Source: Sphingomonas sp. OK281 (GTDB lineage Bacteria > Pseudomonadota > Alphaproteobacteria > Sphingomonadales > Sphingomonadaceae). Taken from it: 64,000 nt of DNA. The stretch is from positions 25,739-89,738 of the forward strand of contig NZ_FOVZ01000010.1 in the NCBI RefSeq assembly GCF_900115295.1, read 5' to 3'. Positions 8,920-17,891 of this stretch are shown here, in pieces (the first letter of the stretch is position 1; each line of letters opens with the position of its first letter). Made by a program: the position numbers and the translations under genes. The notes under the pieces were generated by a model. The model saw nothing but the letters and a program-made list of their open reading frames with translations, searched no databases and was not told the DNA's origin.

Positions 8920-9585
8920 CTAAGGGTAGAATCCCTCGCTCAGGTCAAGTTCAGCGCCCACGTCCGGGCCGGTATCGGACGCGAGCGTCCATCGATCTCC
9001 TACCCGCGTTGCCGCCTGCTCGGCGGTACGGGTGCGGTTCAGTTCCTTCACCAAGAAAGGGAACGCTGCCCGGACGTCTGCACGACTCGTCCACGACGGT
9101 GTCTGTACAATCCGGTAGTCGTATCGGCCGACCTCAGTCGGCTTGGAGGGGCCCGTCTCCGAGCCACCGTCTTGCCTACCGGTACGCACAGCGACCACAT
9201 GTTTCCGACCGTAGCACAGCATAGGTTCAGGTTCGCTGGCCGGATCGAGCCGACGGAACCATATATCGTGCATGCCGGCTGATGTAGGTTCAATGCGCAC
9301 TCGGGGGCGATCGCCTCCCGCGTCGGAGCGGTCGAGAAGCACTCGCCGTACAAGGCCAGCGGCCACCAAAGCGTCTACGCGTGGCCCGGCGAGAGCTTCG
9401 GCGCTAAACTCGATGGGAGATGTGCCAGACAATAGCGGTGCGCACTGACGCTGCCCTTCCACCTGCTCGCGTATCTGCTGTATCGCATCGTCGGGTTTCG
9501 ACTGCGGCTTCGCTGCGTTTAGATGACAACCGGCCAGCACCGCGAGCGAGCAGGCCGCGACTATGCACGAAACGCGCATTTTCAC
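8920..9585 (-). CDS. Lipoprotein, candidate immunity partner of the preceding gene
   Basis: Exported lipoprotein of 221 aa with lipobox LAGC at residues 17-20 after a short hydrophobic stretch. The mature part shows no family I recognise. The GTG at 9585 overlaps the stop of the upstream membrane-segment protein (GTGA), so they are probably made together; an ATG at 9579 is an alternative start. T6SS immunity proteins against periplasm- or envelope-acting toxins are often small lipoproteins encoded directly after the toxin, and the same layout recurs in this cluster. The immunity role is inference from gene order. Confidence 0.75.
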   Translation of the reverse strand: MKMRVSCIVAACSLAVLAGCHLNAAKPQSKPDDAIQQIREQVEGQRQCAPLLSGTSPIEFSAEALAGPRVDALVAAGLVRRVLLDRSDAGGDRPRVRIEPTSAGMHDIWFRRLDPASEPEPMLCYGRKHVVAVRTGRQDGGSETGPSKPTEVGRYDYRIVQTPSWTSRADVRAAFPFLVKELNRTRTAEQAATRVGDRWTLASDTGPDVGAELDLSEGFYP

Positions 9586-10607
9586 GCTCTCAGGCCTAGC
9601 GGTGCCAAGGGCTGCGTCACGTTCGACAGCCAGGAAAGTACTTGCTCCGCAGCCGCGACCTCCTTCACCCGTGCCTGGTTGGCGTCGCTCTTCCCGAATA
9701 GCCCCCCCGCCTCATAGAAAGCTTTGCCGCGTAATTGCTTGTTCAGCGTGTCGATCCGGTCCTCGACGTTACCGCCTGGTCGCGTGACCCCGACCCACTG
9801 TACCGGTCCTCGACTCCGATCGACGTTTCCTCGTGGATAGTCCTTGTCGCTTGGCATTTTTTGTATCGGTGCGCTGCTATAACGGCCGTCGCCATATGGT
9901 CCCGCGGGGCTGACCTCAGTCACGAGTTCATCGGAATCCAAAAGCCAGATCATATAGAAGCCGAGCTCGATCTTTGGCGCTAAGCGTGCAGGATCGAGTT
10001 TTCCGATCGGCCTGTTTGCAATCGGTGCCGATCGCAACTGCGCATATGCTTGTTCCTTGGCTCCGGCGCTCATCGTCCGGCTCTCTTCGACGGCGGCGGC
10101 GGCATCGTAGGCAAGCAGCTTGTGATTGATGAGCCAGGAATTAAGTTGCTTGTCCCGGTTCATGGGATCGGTCGCAAGGAGGTCCTGACTGTTGGACATC
10201 GCCTTCACGACCGCATCTTTTATTTTCTTCCCGGCCTCGTCCTTCACGATATCCAGCGTCTTTCCGATCGCGAACGTCGCCGTGGCATTCGCTCCTACCG
10301 CGTTGTAGACGGCCAAAGTACGGGTCGCGCTGCGGGAGGCGAGCAGACGTAGCGCCGCCCGGTTGGCAACCACACGGAGCGACGCCGTGGCCGCGCTCGC
10401 CATTAGAATGGATCCTGGAATTAGGGCGGCGATGGAAACGAAAAGCTCCGCGTTCGCTTTATCGTTCTCCTTTTGCTTATTAAAACTATCTTGATAGCTC
10501 CGATAGGCAGTATTGTACGCGATGATGTACGGATTGCATACGTTTGCTTGCCATGCATCCACGGAGTCACCAACCTGATTGCGATAGGCTTGAAGTCTAT
10601 CCGGCAT
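9582..10607 (-). CDS. Candidate T6SS effector with a membrane segment
   Basis: Protein of 341 aa with no recognised domain. It has a hydrophobic segment at about residues 55-77 followed by an alanine-rich amphipathic stretch to about 115, and a soluble C-terminal half. No signal peptide is present. ATG at 10607 is chosen because GGAGG lies five bases upstream (10612-10616); an in-frame start 18 bases further up lacks this. It lies downstream of vgrG and tagH on the same strand and is followed by an overlapping lipoprotein gene, the usual toxin-immunity arrangement. It could instead be a structural or adaptor protein of the secretion system. Confidence 0.7.
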   Translation of the reverse strand: MPDRLQAYRNQVGDSVDAWQANVCNPYIIAYNTAYRSYQDSFNKQKENDKANAELFVSIAALIPGSILMASAATASLRVVANRAALRLLASRSATRTLAVYNAVGANATATFAIGKTLDIVKDEAGKKIKDAVVKAMSNSQDLLATDPMNRDKQLNSWLINHKLLAYDAAAAVEESRTMSAGAKEQAYAQLRSAPIANRPIGKLDPARLAPKIELGFYMIWLLDSDELVTEVSPAGPYGDGRYSSAPIQKMPSDKDYPRGNVDRSRGPVQWVGVTRPGGNVEDRIDTLNKQLRGKAFYEAGGLFGKSDANQARVKEVAAAEQVLSWLSNVTQPLAPLGLRA

Positions 10608-10895
10608 ATACCCTCCAATTACCACGTTAGTGGCGGTTCTGGTCTAAACCAATGTTTCAGTTGGGCGGCACGCTACGATAAAAAATGTGCTCAAGGCAAG
10701 CTTGGGTCCACTGGCGAAACCCATCAGCCTATTGCGAAACAGGATCTTCGCGATGGGCATTATAGCTGCACTATGTGTCGTCGGAACGGTTCGAGCGGTC
10801 GTGAAGAAGGCGCCGGTTTTGCATTATAGAGATTCTCATGTACCTTTCACCGAAATTTTGGACGGCTGTCCATATGTTTGGCGTATCCGGCATGA

Positions 10896-12425
10896 TCATG
10901 GTGGTGGCCGTTTCGCCTGCGCGTTGTAGGCTTCCCGGAATTCCTTGGCGAACACGTCCATGAACGCCTCATCGGAACCGTGCGCGACGCCGCCGAACTC
11001 TCGTTCGTACGCCTGCCATAGCGCCGCGTCGCGGGCTCCGGGTAGTATCCGCTCGAGCAGTCCTTTCGACTCGGCTCGCGCGCGGATCGCGGTCGGGGAG
11101 AAACGGTCAAGCGTCGCCCGCAAGGCGCCCTGCATGGCGCGGATCGTCGCCATCTGGTGGGATTGCAGATCGACATACGCGTCTTCGATGGCGTTTTCAG
11201 CGTCCATGAAGCCGCGTTGGGGCGGATTGAGCAGCATCGCCATCGCTTCTTCGGGCGAGCGCGCGAACTTGATCGGGTTGTTGCCCTCGGGCGTGAAAGC
11301 GGTCATCTCCGCGCCTAACTGCGCCTTCGCACGAGCGCGGGCCTCGACCATGACGACCAGCCCAGCGACGAGCCGACGCAGCAGGCGGCCGCTTCGTGCC
11401 AGTACAATGCCGGGCTCGTCGGTCACCTGATTCTCACTCAAGCCAGTCTGGGTCAGGAAGGCGACGATGTTTTCTCGCGGCTGAAATGCAGGCGGCGCAG
11501 ACGGTGCGGAAGTGGCAGGGGCGGGGCTCGACGACGGTGCGTCCCATCCCGATGGGATCATTTGGGGCGCCGCGACAGGGAGCGCATCGCGTGCCGCGGG
11601 ACGCGCCAGGCCGAGTGGGTCGGACGTTGACTCGACCGGCTGGCCGAACCCGCCTCTCGCCCAATCGACCACATTGCCTTCCGCGATCCGACCCCAGACG
11701 TCGTCTGGCGAGGGGGCGGCGGGGCGGTCAGGGGCTGCACTCGACCAGTCCGATGCCGGGTCGGGTGCGGGAACGTGCGCGGTCCAGGCCGAGGCGACCG
11801 GCGCGCCGGGCGCGGCCTGCATCGCGTGCCAGCCACCACCCGTGGCGTGAGGCGACGCAAGCGGTGTCGGCGACTTATGCGGTTCCTGCCGTGCGAGGCC
11901 AGGACCGATCTGCGGCTGCCACCGTCCGCTCGATACGGCCGCCGCCGGTGCCGGCGTGCTGTCCCAATGCTGTGCGGCACCGTATCCCGACGCGCCATAG
12001 GGATCGGGCGCGGGCCCAGCCTCGGGTGCCTGGGCGAACCCGTCGTCCCAGCCACGCCATTCAGCCGACTTTGGCAGCGCGGCAGCCTCCGCCGCGGTCG
12101 AGGCGCCGTCGCCCGTGAGCCGTGCGGCAATCTCGTAATGGCCGATCTGCACCACGTCGCCGTGCGCAAGCCGGTGTGGTGCGGGCAGGCGCGTGGATGC
12201 GCCGTTCAGATACGTGCCATTAGTGCTGACATCGGTCAGGATATAGCCGCTGCCGTCGAAGATGATCTCGAAATGACGCGACGAGATGTGGTTGCGCGGA
12301 TCGGGCAGGCTCCAGTCGCACGATGCGGCGCGACCGACGACCGCGCCACGACGACTGAGCACGAACTCGGTCGGCATGCCATTGTCGAGCCGTGCGACAT
12401 TACCGATCGTCAAGGTCAGCGTCAT
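10896..12425 (-). CDS. tagH: T6SS FHA-domain protein TagH (Fha/ImpI)
   Basis: Protein of 509 aa. Residues 5 to about 95 form a forkhead-associated domain with the phosphothreonine-binding signature GR (31-32), SSRH (48-51) and STNG (67-70). A long proline/alanine-rich linker follows. The last 190 residues match the ImpI/VasC C-terminal domain (for example LLNPPQRGFMDAENAIEDAY). In Pseudomonas and Agrobacterium, Fha is bound or phosphorylated downstream of the kinase PpkA and promotes T6SS assembly; ppkA and pppA are at 57260-59901 here. The ATG overlaps the stop of the DUF6931-like gene (ATGA), making a vgrG-DUF6931-tagH unit. Confidence 0.93.
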   Translation of the reverse strand: MTLTLTIGNVARLDNGMPTEFVLSRRGAVVGRAASCDWSLPDPRNHISSRHFEIIFDGSGYILTDVSTNGTYLNGASTRLPAPHRLAHGDVVQIGHYEIAARLTGDGASTAAEAAALPKSAEWRGWDDGFAQAPEAGPAPDPYGASGYGAAQHWDSTPAPAAAVSSGRWQPQIGPGLARQEPHKSPTPLASPHATGGGWHAMQAAPGAPVASAWTAHVPAPDPASDWSSAAPDRPAAPSPDDVWGRIAEGNVVDWARGGFGQPVESTSDPLGLARPAARDALPVAAPQMIPSGWDAPSSSPAPATSAPSAPPAFQPRENIVAFLTQTGLSENQVTDEPGIVLARSGRLLRRLVAGLVVMVEARARAKAQLGAEMTAFTPEGNNPIKFARSPEEAMAMLLNPPQRGFMDAENAIEDAYVDLQSHQMATIRAMQGALRATLDRFSPTAIRARAESKGLLERILPGARDAALWQAYEREFGGVAHGSDEAFMDVFAKEFREAYNAQAKRPPP

Positions 12426-12994
12426 GGTCTTGCCAGCGCCTCGACCCCGCGTTCAGCAACCTGTTCGGCGAGGACGAGTGCCTCGGCCAATGCGGTACCG
12501 GGCGTGCCGCTGCGATAGGCTGAGGCCTTCACCGCGCCGGCCGCATAGCGCAGGCAGGCCTCTGACGGCGCAAGGACGGGGGCGGCCTGGATCGGCGCGA
12601 TTGAGCCGCCCGAATAGAACACCGCCATCCCCAGCATGCGTTCCGGGCTGCGGTGTCGGGCGGCTTCCGCCGCGGCATGGGTTGCGCGACGATTGGCATC
12701 GCTCGGCTCGTCGATCCAGCGCATCGCATAATCCAGCGCGAGCTGATCGTGGATCGGCAGGCTGTGATCGCGGGCATGATCGTGCAGGCATCGTGCTGCC
12801 CAGGCGACCGCCTCCAGACGCGGTAGCGCGTGCGCGATATAGTCGAGCGCATCGGCCGGGGCGTCGCTGCCACGCAGCGCGTCATAGCCAGCATGGAGAT
12901 CGTCCGCGGCGGGCGGAAGGTCATCCTCGTCGACGTCCATCAGCACGAACACCTGGCGCGCCTGGGTCAGTTTCACGATCGGCCAGCGGGTCAT
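12422..12994 (-). CDS. T6SS-associated DUF6931-like protein
   Basis: Mostly helical, cytoplasmic protein of 190 aa with no signal peptide or membrane segment. Length and composition (DYIAHALPRLEAVAWAARCL, later LAPSEACLRYAAGAVKASAY) recall the DUF6931 proteins found next to vgrG and FHA genes in proteobacterial T6SS loci; I assign this from memory and could not search. It is coupled on both sides: its ATG overlaps the vgrG stop and its stop overlaps the tagH start, both as ATGA. An adaptor or loading role for VgrG is possible but unproven. Confidence 0.7.
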   Translation of the reverse strand: MTRWPIVKLTQARQVFVLMDVDEDDLPPAADDLHAGYDALRGSDAPADALDYIAHALPRLEAVAWAARCLHDHARDHSLPIHDQLALDYAMRWIDEPSDANRRATHAAAEAARHRSPERMLGMAVFYSGGSIAPIQAAPVLAPSEACLRYAAGAVKASAYRSGTPGTALAEALVLAEQVAERGVEALARP

Positions 12995-14955
12995 GGATTA
13001 ATGAGCGTCTGTGCGCCCTTAAGGATCAGATTGGCCCCGGCCTTCACCAGCGTATCCATGCCGCGGAAGATGGCGTTCACCTTGCCGTGGATTGACACGG
13101 TGTCGGCGGTCATGCTGATTCCCGTCGGCGTGATGAAGACGTGCGACTGGCCGACCTTCAGCAGGATGCTGTCGGTCGCGCTGATCTCCAGAGTCTTGCC
13201 TACGATCAGCTTGTCGTGATCGCCGATCGTGGTCTTGCGGTTGTGGACGACCCTGACCGTCTCGTCGTTGCCGACCTCGGCAGTGCGATCGTACCCGACG
13301 ACTTCGCCCTGGTTGTGGCCGACGTGATGCGTTTCGTCGAACCGCACGCGCGTGTTCATGTCGCGCTCGGCGTGGACGAAGATTTCCTCCTGGCCGCCCT
13401 TGTCCTCGAACCGCATCTCGTTGGCGCCCGGCGCGCCGGTGTCGAGCGGCCGAGCATTGGGATACGCCCCTGCCTGGCCATAGCGGAGCGTCCGCCACAG
13501 TACGCGCGTCTTGTTCGCGGGCAGCGCATAGACCGGCATGTTCGATCTGTTGAACACGCGTCCGACCACGAGGGGGCGGTCGGGGTCGCCGTTGAGGAAA
13601 TCGACAAGCACTTCGTGGCCGACGCGCGGCAAGATCAGATTGCCGAGCCCGCCGGTCTGCGACACGCGGATCCAGCAGGTCGACTTCTCGCCCGGCGTAT
13701 CCTTGCGGTCCCAATGGAAGCGGACCTTCACCCGGCCATATTCGTCGGTGTAGATCGTCTCGCCGGAAGGCCCCGTAACCACCGCGGATTCGAGTCCTTG
13801 GACCACCGGACGCGGGGTCGACTGGATCGCCTGATAGGTCGTGTCCGCGGGGATCGCGTCGAAGCGGACGTTGAACGACAGTTCGTCGCCCTGCTTGCCA
13901 GATCGATAGGTCTCCGCGGCGATGCTGTGATAGGTCGACGTGACCATGTACGCGGCGTTCATCCTCGCCGCCGGATGCTTGGTGACGTTTACAAGTGTAC
14001 CGCAGGCCAGCCCCGCCGCCTGCGACGTGCCGGTAAACACGCGACGCCCGGCGCGCAGTCCGTCCAGGACGGTCTGGCTGCGTTCCTGGCCGGTCTTTTG
14101 TTGATCCTCGCGGCCGGTCTTCTCGCGCGTGTAGCGGCCGGGATAGTGGAACACCTCGCGGTCGTCGCGCGGGTGTGAACCCTCGGCATCGTGGACTGCA
14201 GCGAGCGGCTGATCGGGCGATTCAAAGTCGAAGTCGCGGTAGGTGACGCGCGATTCTGCACCGGTCGAGACGCGCTCGGTCCAGGTCTGGAGGTGCGACG
14301 CGGGTTTCGCGAAGCGCTCTTTCGATTCGGAGGCGAACACCGACACCGCGTTCTGGTTGAATTCGAGCGCCGCAGGGTCGCCGGCGAGGTGGCATTTCGG
14401 CCCTTCGCACAGGATCATCACATGGCGCTCGGCGTCGTGACGGAAGAAGTAGTAGATCCCTTCCTCTTCCATCAGGCGCGAGATGAACGCAAAGTCGCTT
14501 TCCCTATACTGCACGCAATAGGCGCGCGGAATTCGGGTCCGCGAGAGGCGAGAATACTCGATGTCGGAGATGCCCGCGGCTTCGGTGACCTGCTTGATTA
14601 TCTGGATCACGGTCAGATCCTGGAAGATCGCCATGTCGCGGTTCTGCGCCAGAAAATAAGTCCAGGGCTGCAGCGTCAGCCGATAATGATGTCCGCTCGT
14701 GCTCTCGCGGTCATAGGCGGCCGACGTTATCAGCCCGTGGAAACGACGCACGACCTGGTTGTCTTCCAGCACTGCCAGCGCGGTCGGCTTGCCGAGATGA
14801 GGCTGCAGGTCGATCTCGAGCGGCGAAATGATATCCGCCGTAATCGAGAACGGTCGACTGAGCGTCTCGACGCTGTCGATGCGCTCGAGCACGACCTGTT
14901 CGTCGCCCACGTCTATAGACATCTGGGTTAAACGGGATGGAGCGCCCGAAGCCAT
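12991..14955 (-). CDS. vgrG: T6SS spike protein VgrG (TssI)
   Basis: VgrG/TssI of 654 aa forming the puncturing tip on the Hcp tube. It has the gp27-like N-terminal half, then the gp5 OB-fold near residue 390 (GRVKVRFHWDRKD, WIRVSQTGG, LPRVGHEVLVDFLNGDPDRP), then the beta-helix repeats. It ends soon after the beta-helix with no extra catalytic domain, so it is a structural rather than evolved VgrG and probably needs a PAAR cap (the only one seen is at 30663-31922). ATG at 14955 has GAGGAAGA upstream; the open frame extends to 15111, but that part lacks family similarity. Confidence 0.95.
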   Translation of the reverse strand: MASGAPSRLTQMSIDVGDEQVVLERIDSVETLSRPFSITADIISPLEIDLQPHLGKPTALAVLEDNQVVRRFHGLITSAAYDRESTSGHHYRLTLQPWTYFLAQNRDMAIFQDLTVIQIIKQVTEAAGISDIEYSRLSRTRIPRAYCVQYRESDFAFISRLMEEEGIYYFFRHDAERHVMILCEGPKCHLAGDPAALEFNQNAVSVFASESKERFAKPASHLQTWTERVSTGAESRVTYRDFDFESPDQPLAAVHDAEGSHPRDDREVFHYPGRYTREKTGREDQQKTGQERSQTVLDGLRAGRRVFTGTSQAAGLACGTLVNVTKHPAARMNAAYMVTSTYHSIAAETYRSGKQGDELSFNVRFDAIPADTTYQAIQSTPRPVVQGLESAVVTGPSGETIYTDEYGRVKVRFHWDRKDTPGEKSTCWIRVSQTGGLGNLILPRVGHEVLVDFLNGDPDRPLVVGRVFNRSNMPVYALPANKTRVLWRTLRYGQAGAYPNARPLDTGAPGANEMRFEDKGGQEEIFVHAERDMNTRVRFDETHHVGHNQGEVVGYDRTAEVGNDETVRVVHNRKTTIGDHDKLIVGKTLEISATDSILLKVGQSHVFITPTGISMTADTVSIHGKVNAIFRGMDTLVKAGANLILKGAQTLINP

Positions 14956-15292
14956 CGGTCTTCCTCGCCTTTCGAACGGCCCGTTGCAGGCGGAGCACGA
15001 ATAGATACCTACATCGCCGAATGGATCAATCCCAAGATTTCCGAATGCGGACTGAGCGCCCCCGGGCTTCGGACGTACATCAGTATCGTCGGGACTCTGG
15101 GTCACAAGCAATCTGAGGCGGCCTGATTTTGGAGGGAACGTTCCTCAGCTTGGATAGCGGCAGTTTCGAACTACTTCGGATGACGTTACGCGAGGGAAAC
15201 GCACCACAGGTTGTCGCACGAGATCGCTATCAATGCGGTCACGAAACTCCAGACACCGGCAGCTTTCCCCCGCGGGCCATCAACAAGCCTGG
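14956..15292. other. Intergenic region upstream of vgrG
   Basis: About 337 bases without a convincing gene; short frames here show no coding character. It presumably holds the promoter of the vgrG-DUF6931-tagH unit and the end of the metallopeptidase-lipoprotein transcript. I see no strong terminator hairpin or clear promoter boxes. Confidence 0.5.
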
Positions 15293-15946
15293 TCAGTCCG
15301 GAGTACCCTTGATCTGGCATACAAGCTTGGCATTGCCGCCGCCTCTGTCGTCCAGATAGAGTTGCGTAGTGGGGGCGCTGGCAACCTCTCTGCCGTAGTG
15401 GCGGATCTTGTACTTCCTGTAGGATTGGAGATCCATCTTCAGACGGGCGGCCTTGACGACATCGTCCACGGTGACACCGTCGTCGAAGACGGTAACGTAC
15501 ATCGCGTTCGCGTCGCCGATCATGCCGTTGAGTTCCAACGACCGGACAGGCAGGCCGAGAACGTTCAGGCCGGAGGGTGCCGGGATTTTACCCCCGACGC
15601 TCATCAAATCACCGTCGCGCGCCTCCCGAGTAAAGCCTAGCGCCTTGAGCAGCGTCACGTCGTGCGCTCGCTCGGCCCGGCCCGCCGCCGTCGTGTGATA
15701 GGTCTGCACGGCAGCGATGGGGTTCTGGTCGAAGTTGCACGACAGAGCTTTCACGTATTTCGCCGGCAGACTGCTGCTGGCCGTACCAGACGTTTGGAGC
15801 GTGTCATCGCTCGGTCGCGGACTCGCCGCATCAGGGCGTACCGCGTTGTTGGGAAGGTCTACGTCGGAGCGGTCATCAGTTGAGCCGCACGCTGTCAGCG
15901 CGATCAAGCACAGCAGGAAGGTCTTCATCGCCGGTGCGTCCTTCAT
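15293..15946 (-). CDS. Lipoprotein, candidate immunity to the metallopeptidase
   Basis: Lipoprotein of 217 aa with lipobox LTAC after a hydrophobic run (MKTFLLCLIALTACG). ATG at 15946 overlaps the metallopeptidase stop (ATGA); a second ATG at 15928 gives the shorter, more typical signal peptide. Mature residues 20-60 are rich in D/S/P, then come a compact domain with a single cysteine (KALSCNFDQ) and a C-terminal segment ending CQIKG. No family recognised. Position directly after a candidate toxin and a periplasm-facing lipid anchor suggest an immunity protein (inference). Confidence 0.75.
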   Translation of the reverse strand: MKDAPAMKTFLLCLIALTACGSTDDRSDVDLPNNAVRPDAASPRPSDDTLQTSGTASSSLPAKYVKALSCNFDQNPIAAVQTYHTTAAGRAERAHDVTLLKALGFTREARDGDLMSVGGKIPAPSGLNVLGLPVRSLELNGMIGDANAMYVTVFDDGVTVDDVVKAARLKMDLQSYRKYKIRHYGREVASAPTTQLYLDDRGGGNAKLVCQIKGTPD

Positions 15947-16794
15947 CGCGAAAAGTTCACGTCGACACCAAATTTGGTGCTTTGCGACAACCGATTGACC
16001 AGCCTTCTTACTTCGATCGCGGTCGGCCACAAATGTCGTGGCAAAAGGTTGCTGTTTGGGTTCGTACTCATCTCCGTCCTGAGGTCCAGATTGCGGCGGC
16101 CTGAAGTGACACCGCCTTGCCGGTTGGCGGGGATGAAGGCGTCCGGCCGCTGGAGCAACAGGCCCTCGCGCCCGTCCGGCTTGAAATAGCCGACACCGGG
16201 GCTGCTGTATTCGTCGGGCAGTCCGATGCAGTGACCGAATTCATGACTAAACGTCCACGCCGGCTCGGTCGCCGCGATGTGCATCTCGATCCTGTGCGAT
16301 TGGGTGAAGGCGCCGGACATGACGAACGGCGGCCGGTCGGTCCTACCTGGGACCATGGGAACATCGTTCTGCGTCGGGTACACGCACAGGACGTAATCGG
16401 CGCTCGCCATCGACCGGGTCCATCTGATCCGAAACTCTACATCCAGGCTGCGGGACACGCCGGTAGGCCGTCCTCGCTCGTCCAGCGCGAACAATGTCAG
16501 TCTCAACCTGCGCTGGTTCCACAGCGACCGGACCTGATCGACCAGCGTATCCTTGCCTCGCTGCATCTCGCCCGCAGTCGGGGTAAAGCCGTAGCCGGAC
16601 AAGGCAAAGAAGTTCAGGGTGACCAGAACCTTTCTTCTGGACGAAGCCATGATGCTCAGACTGGCCTTATAACCAGGAGCTCGCTCGCTGATCCTGTTCG
16701 CGCCGGCCGTATCCGAGTAATTTTTATAATATACGCCAGCGCTGTTGCTGGTGTTTATCCGACCCAGCGCATCCGGCCAGTGTTGGTCACTCAT
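15943..16794 (-). CDS. Zinc metallopeptidase, candidate T6SS effector
   Basis: Protein of 283 aa with a clear metzincin-like zinc site HEFGHCIGLPDEY: H184, E185, H188 and D194, i.e. HExxHxxxxxD. There is no signal peptide, although zinc peptidases of this layout usually act outside the cytoplasm, so export by T6SS is plausible. The gene is directly upstream of a lipoprotein gene (ATGA overlap) and of vgrG on the same strand. Substrate is unknown; related folds include peptidases acting on proteins or cell-wall peptides. Catalytic assignment is strong; effector role is inferred from context. Confidence 0.82.
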   Translation of the reverse strand: MSDQHWPDALGRINTSNSAGVYYKNYSDTAGANRISERAPGYKASLSIMASSRRKVLVTLNFFALSGYGFTPTAGEMQRGKDTLVDQVRSLWNQRRLRLTLFALDERGRPTGVSRSLDVEFRIRWTRSMASADYVLCVYPTQNDVPMVPGRTDRPPFVMSGAFTQSHRIEMHIAATEPAWTFSHEFGHCIGLPDEYSSPGVGYFKPDGREGLLLQRPDAFIPANRQGGVTSGRRNLDLRTEMSTNPNSNLLPRHLWPTAIEVRRLVNRLSQSTKFGVDVNFSR

Positions 16795-16987
16795 GCCGCT
16801 TTCCCAAATCCATGCCGCGTTGGCCTCTCGCCGACGTAGTTCAACCTACGTGACGCCGCATCGAAGTCCAGCGCCACGCGAGGATCGCTTCGTTTCATGA
16901 GCATTGAACCATTGCGGCGATGACGATGAAAGAGGGCAGGCGCCCGATAAGAGTTGTCGTGGCAGCCGACAAATCTCGTCTCGGACT

Positions 16988-16996
16988 GTTAACCAT
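16988..16996 (+). promoter_or_regulatory. GTTAACCAT motif, possible CtrA half-site
   Basis: GTTAACCAT lies 90 bases upstream of the OmpA-family ATG, in the divergent region. TTAACCAT-like sequences are known binding half-sites of the alphaproteobacterial cell-cycle regulator CtrA. An identical 9-mer occurs before tpsB. A 9-bp match can arise by chance. Confidence 0.25.
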
Positions 16997-17085
16997 CGCG
17001 CCTTGCGATGCGTCAGCATTGTTCGTACACCGACGCCTGAATTGACGCAGACACATCCGGACGCGACTTCTCGGGAGAGTTAGGC

Positions 17086-17823
17086 ATGCGGTTTCACAGA
17101 GCCAGCGTAATGGCAGCCAGCATCATGGCGGCTGCGACTCCATTGGCGGCGCAGAACGCGGCGAAGCCCGCTCCCAGCGTTGAAGGCTACCTCTGCACGT
17201 TTGCCGGAAAGTGTGAGGCAAGCACCGAGGATACGGTCGCGGAAACGCGAGATGCACCGGCGACGCGGGGCTTCCGGTTGGCACGTCCGGCGGGTGAAGC
17301 TGTGACAGCAAGCAAACCGTCATCCGCCCGGGTCTCCACTTCGTCCTATGTGCGTCCGTCGACGGTCAAGGCGCCCCGCCCAGGCCGTCGTCCGGCTTGG
17401 CGCGCGCCGTCTGGGTCGGAGGTCGCGGGATCGCGTGCCGCCGGCGTCACCGCTACCGCGGCGGCGAACATCGAATCCCTTGGGCAGCGCCGCGCCGACC
17501 TGATGATCGGCTTCGACCTCAATTCCGCAAAGATCAGCCGTCAGGGTCTCGCGTCGGCGCGGGTCTTCGCCCAGTCGCTTGTCCGCCCGGAACTCATCGG
17601 AATGCGTTTCCGGATCGAAGGTCACACGGACTCGCGAGGCAGCCAGGCGCTCAACACGTCGCTTTCGGCGCAACGTGCTCAAGCCGTTGCGGACTTCCTG
17701 GCATCGCAGGGCGTCGATCGCTCGCGTCTGGTGACGCGCGGGTTCGGCGCCAGTGTGCCGCTCCCGGGCCACGCTCCGGCCGATCCCGCCAACCGTCGCG
17801 TGGAAGCCGAGCTGGTTCGGTAA
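17086..17823 (+). CDS. OmpA-family peptidoglycan-binding protein
   Basis: Protein of 245 aa with a Sec signal peptide ending near AAATPLAAQ, a basic Pro/Ser/Ala linker (about 60-130) and a C-terminal OmpA-like domain (about 135-245): FRIEGHTDSRGS, LSAQRAQAVADFLASQGV, RGFGASVPL and NRRVEAE. Such domains bind the diaminopimelate of peptidoglycan. It directly precedes tssA (68 bp gap) and may anchor the secretion complex to the wall, as TagL-type proteins do, or be an accessory envelope protein. Because tssL here already carries its own OmpA-like domain, its exact role is open. Confidence 0.88.
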   Translation: MRFHRASVMAASIMAAATPLAAQNAAKPAPSVEGYLCTFAGKCEASTEDTVAETRDAPATRGFRLARPAGEAVTASKPSSARVSTSSYVRPSTVKAPRPGRRPAWRAPSGSEVAGSRAAGVTATAAANIESLGQRRADLMIGFDLNSAKISRQGLASARVFAQSLVRPELIGMRFRIEGHTDSRGSQALNTSLSAQRAQAVADFLASQGVDRSRLVTRGFGASVPLPGHAPADPANRRVEAELVR

Positions 17824-17891
17824 CGCGCAGGCTGCGATCTGTCCCCATCGAACAAGCACGTGTAACGTAGCATGCTGGCACGGAGCCCTGA

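Noticed and set aside
10687..10929. 80-aa plus-strand frame between the membrane-segment gene and tagH
   Set aside because: No ribosome-binding site, no family, and it runs into tagH antisense; treated as non-coding upstream region.
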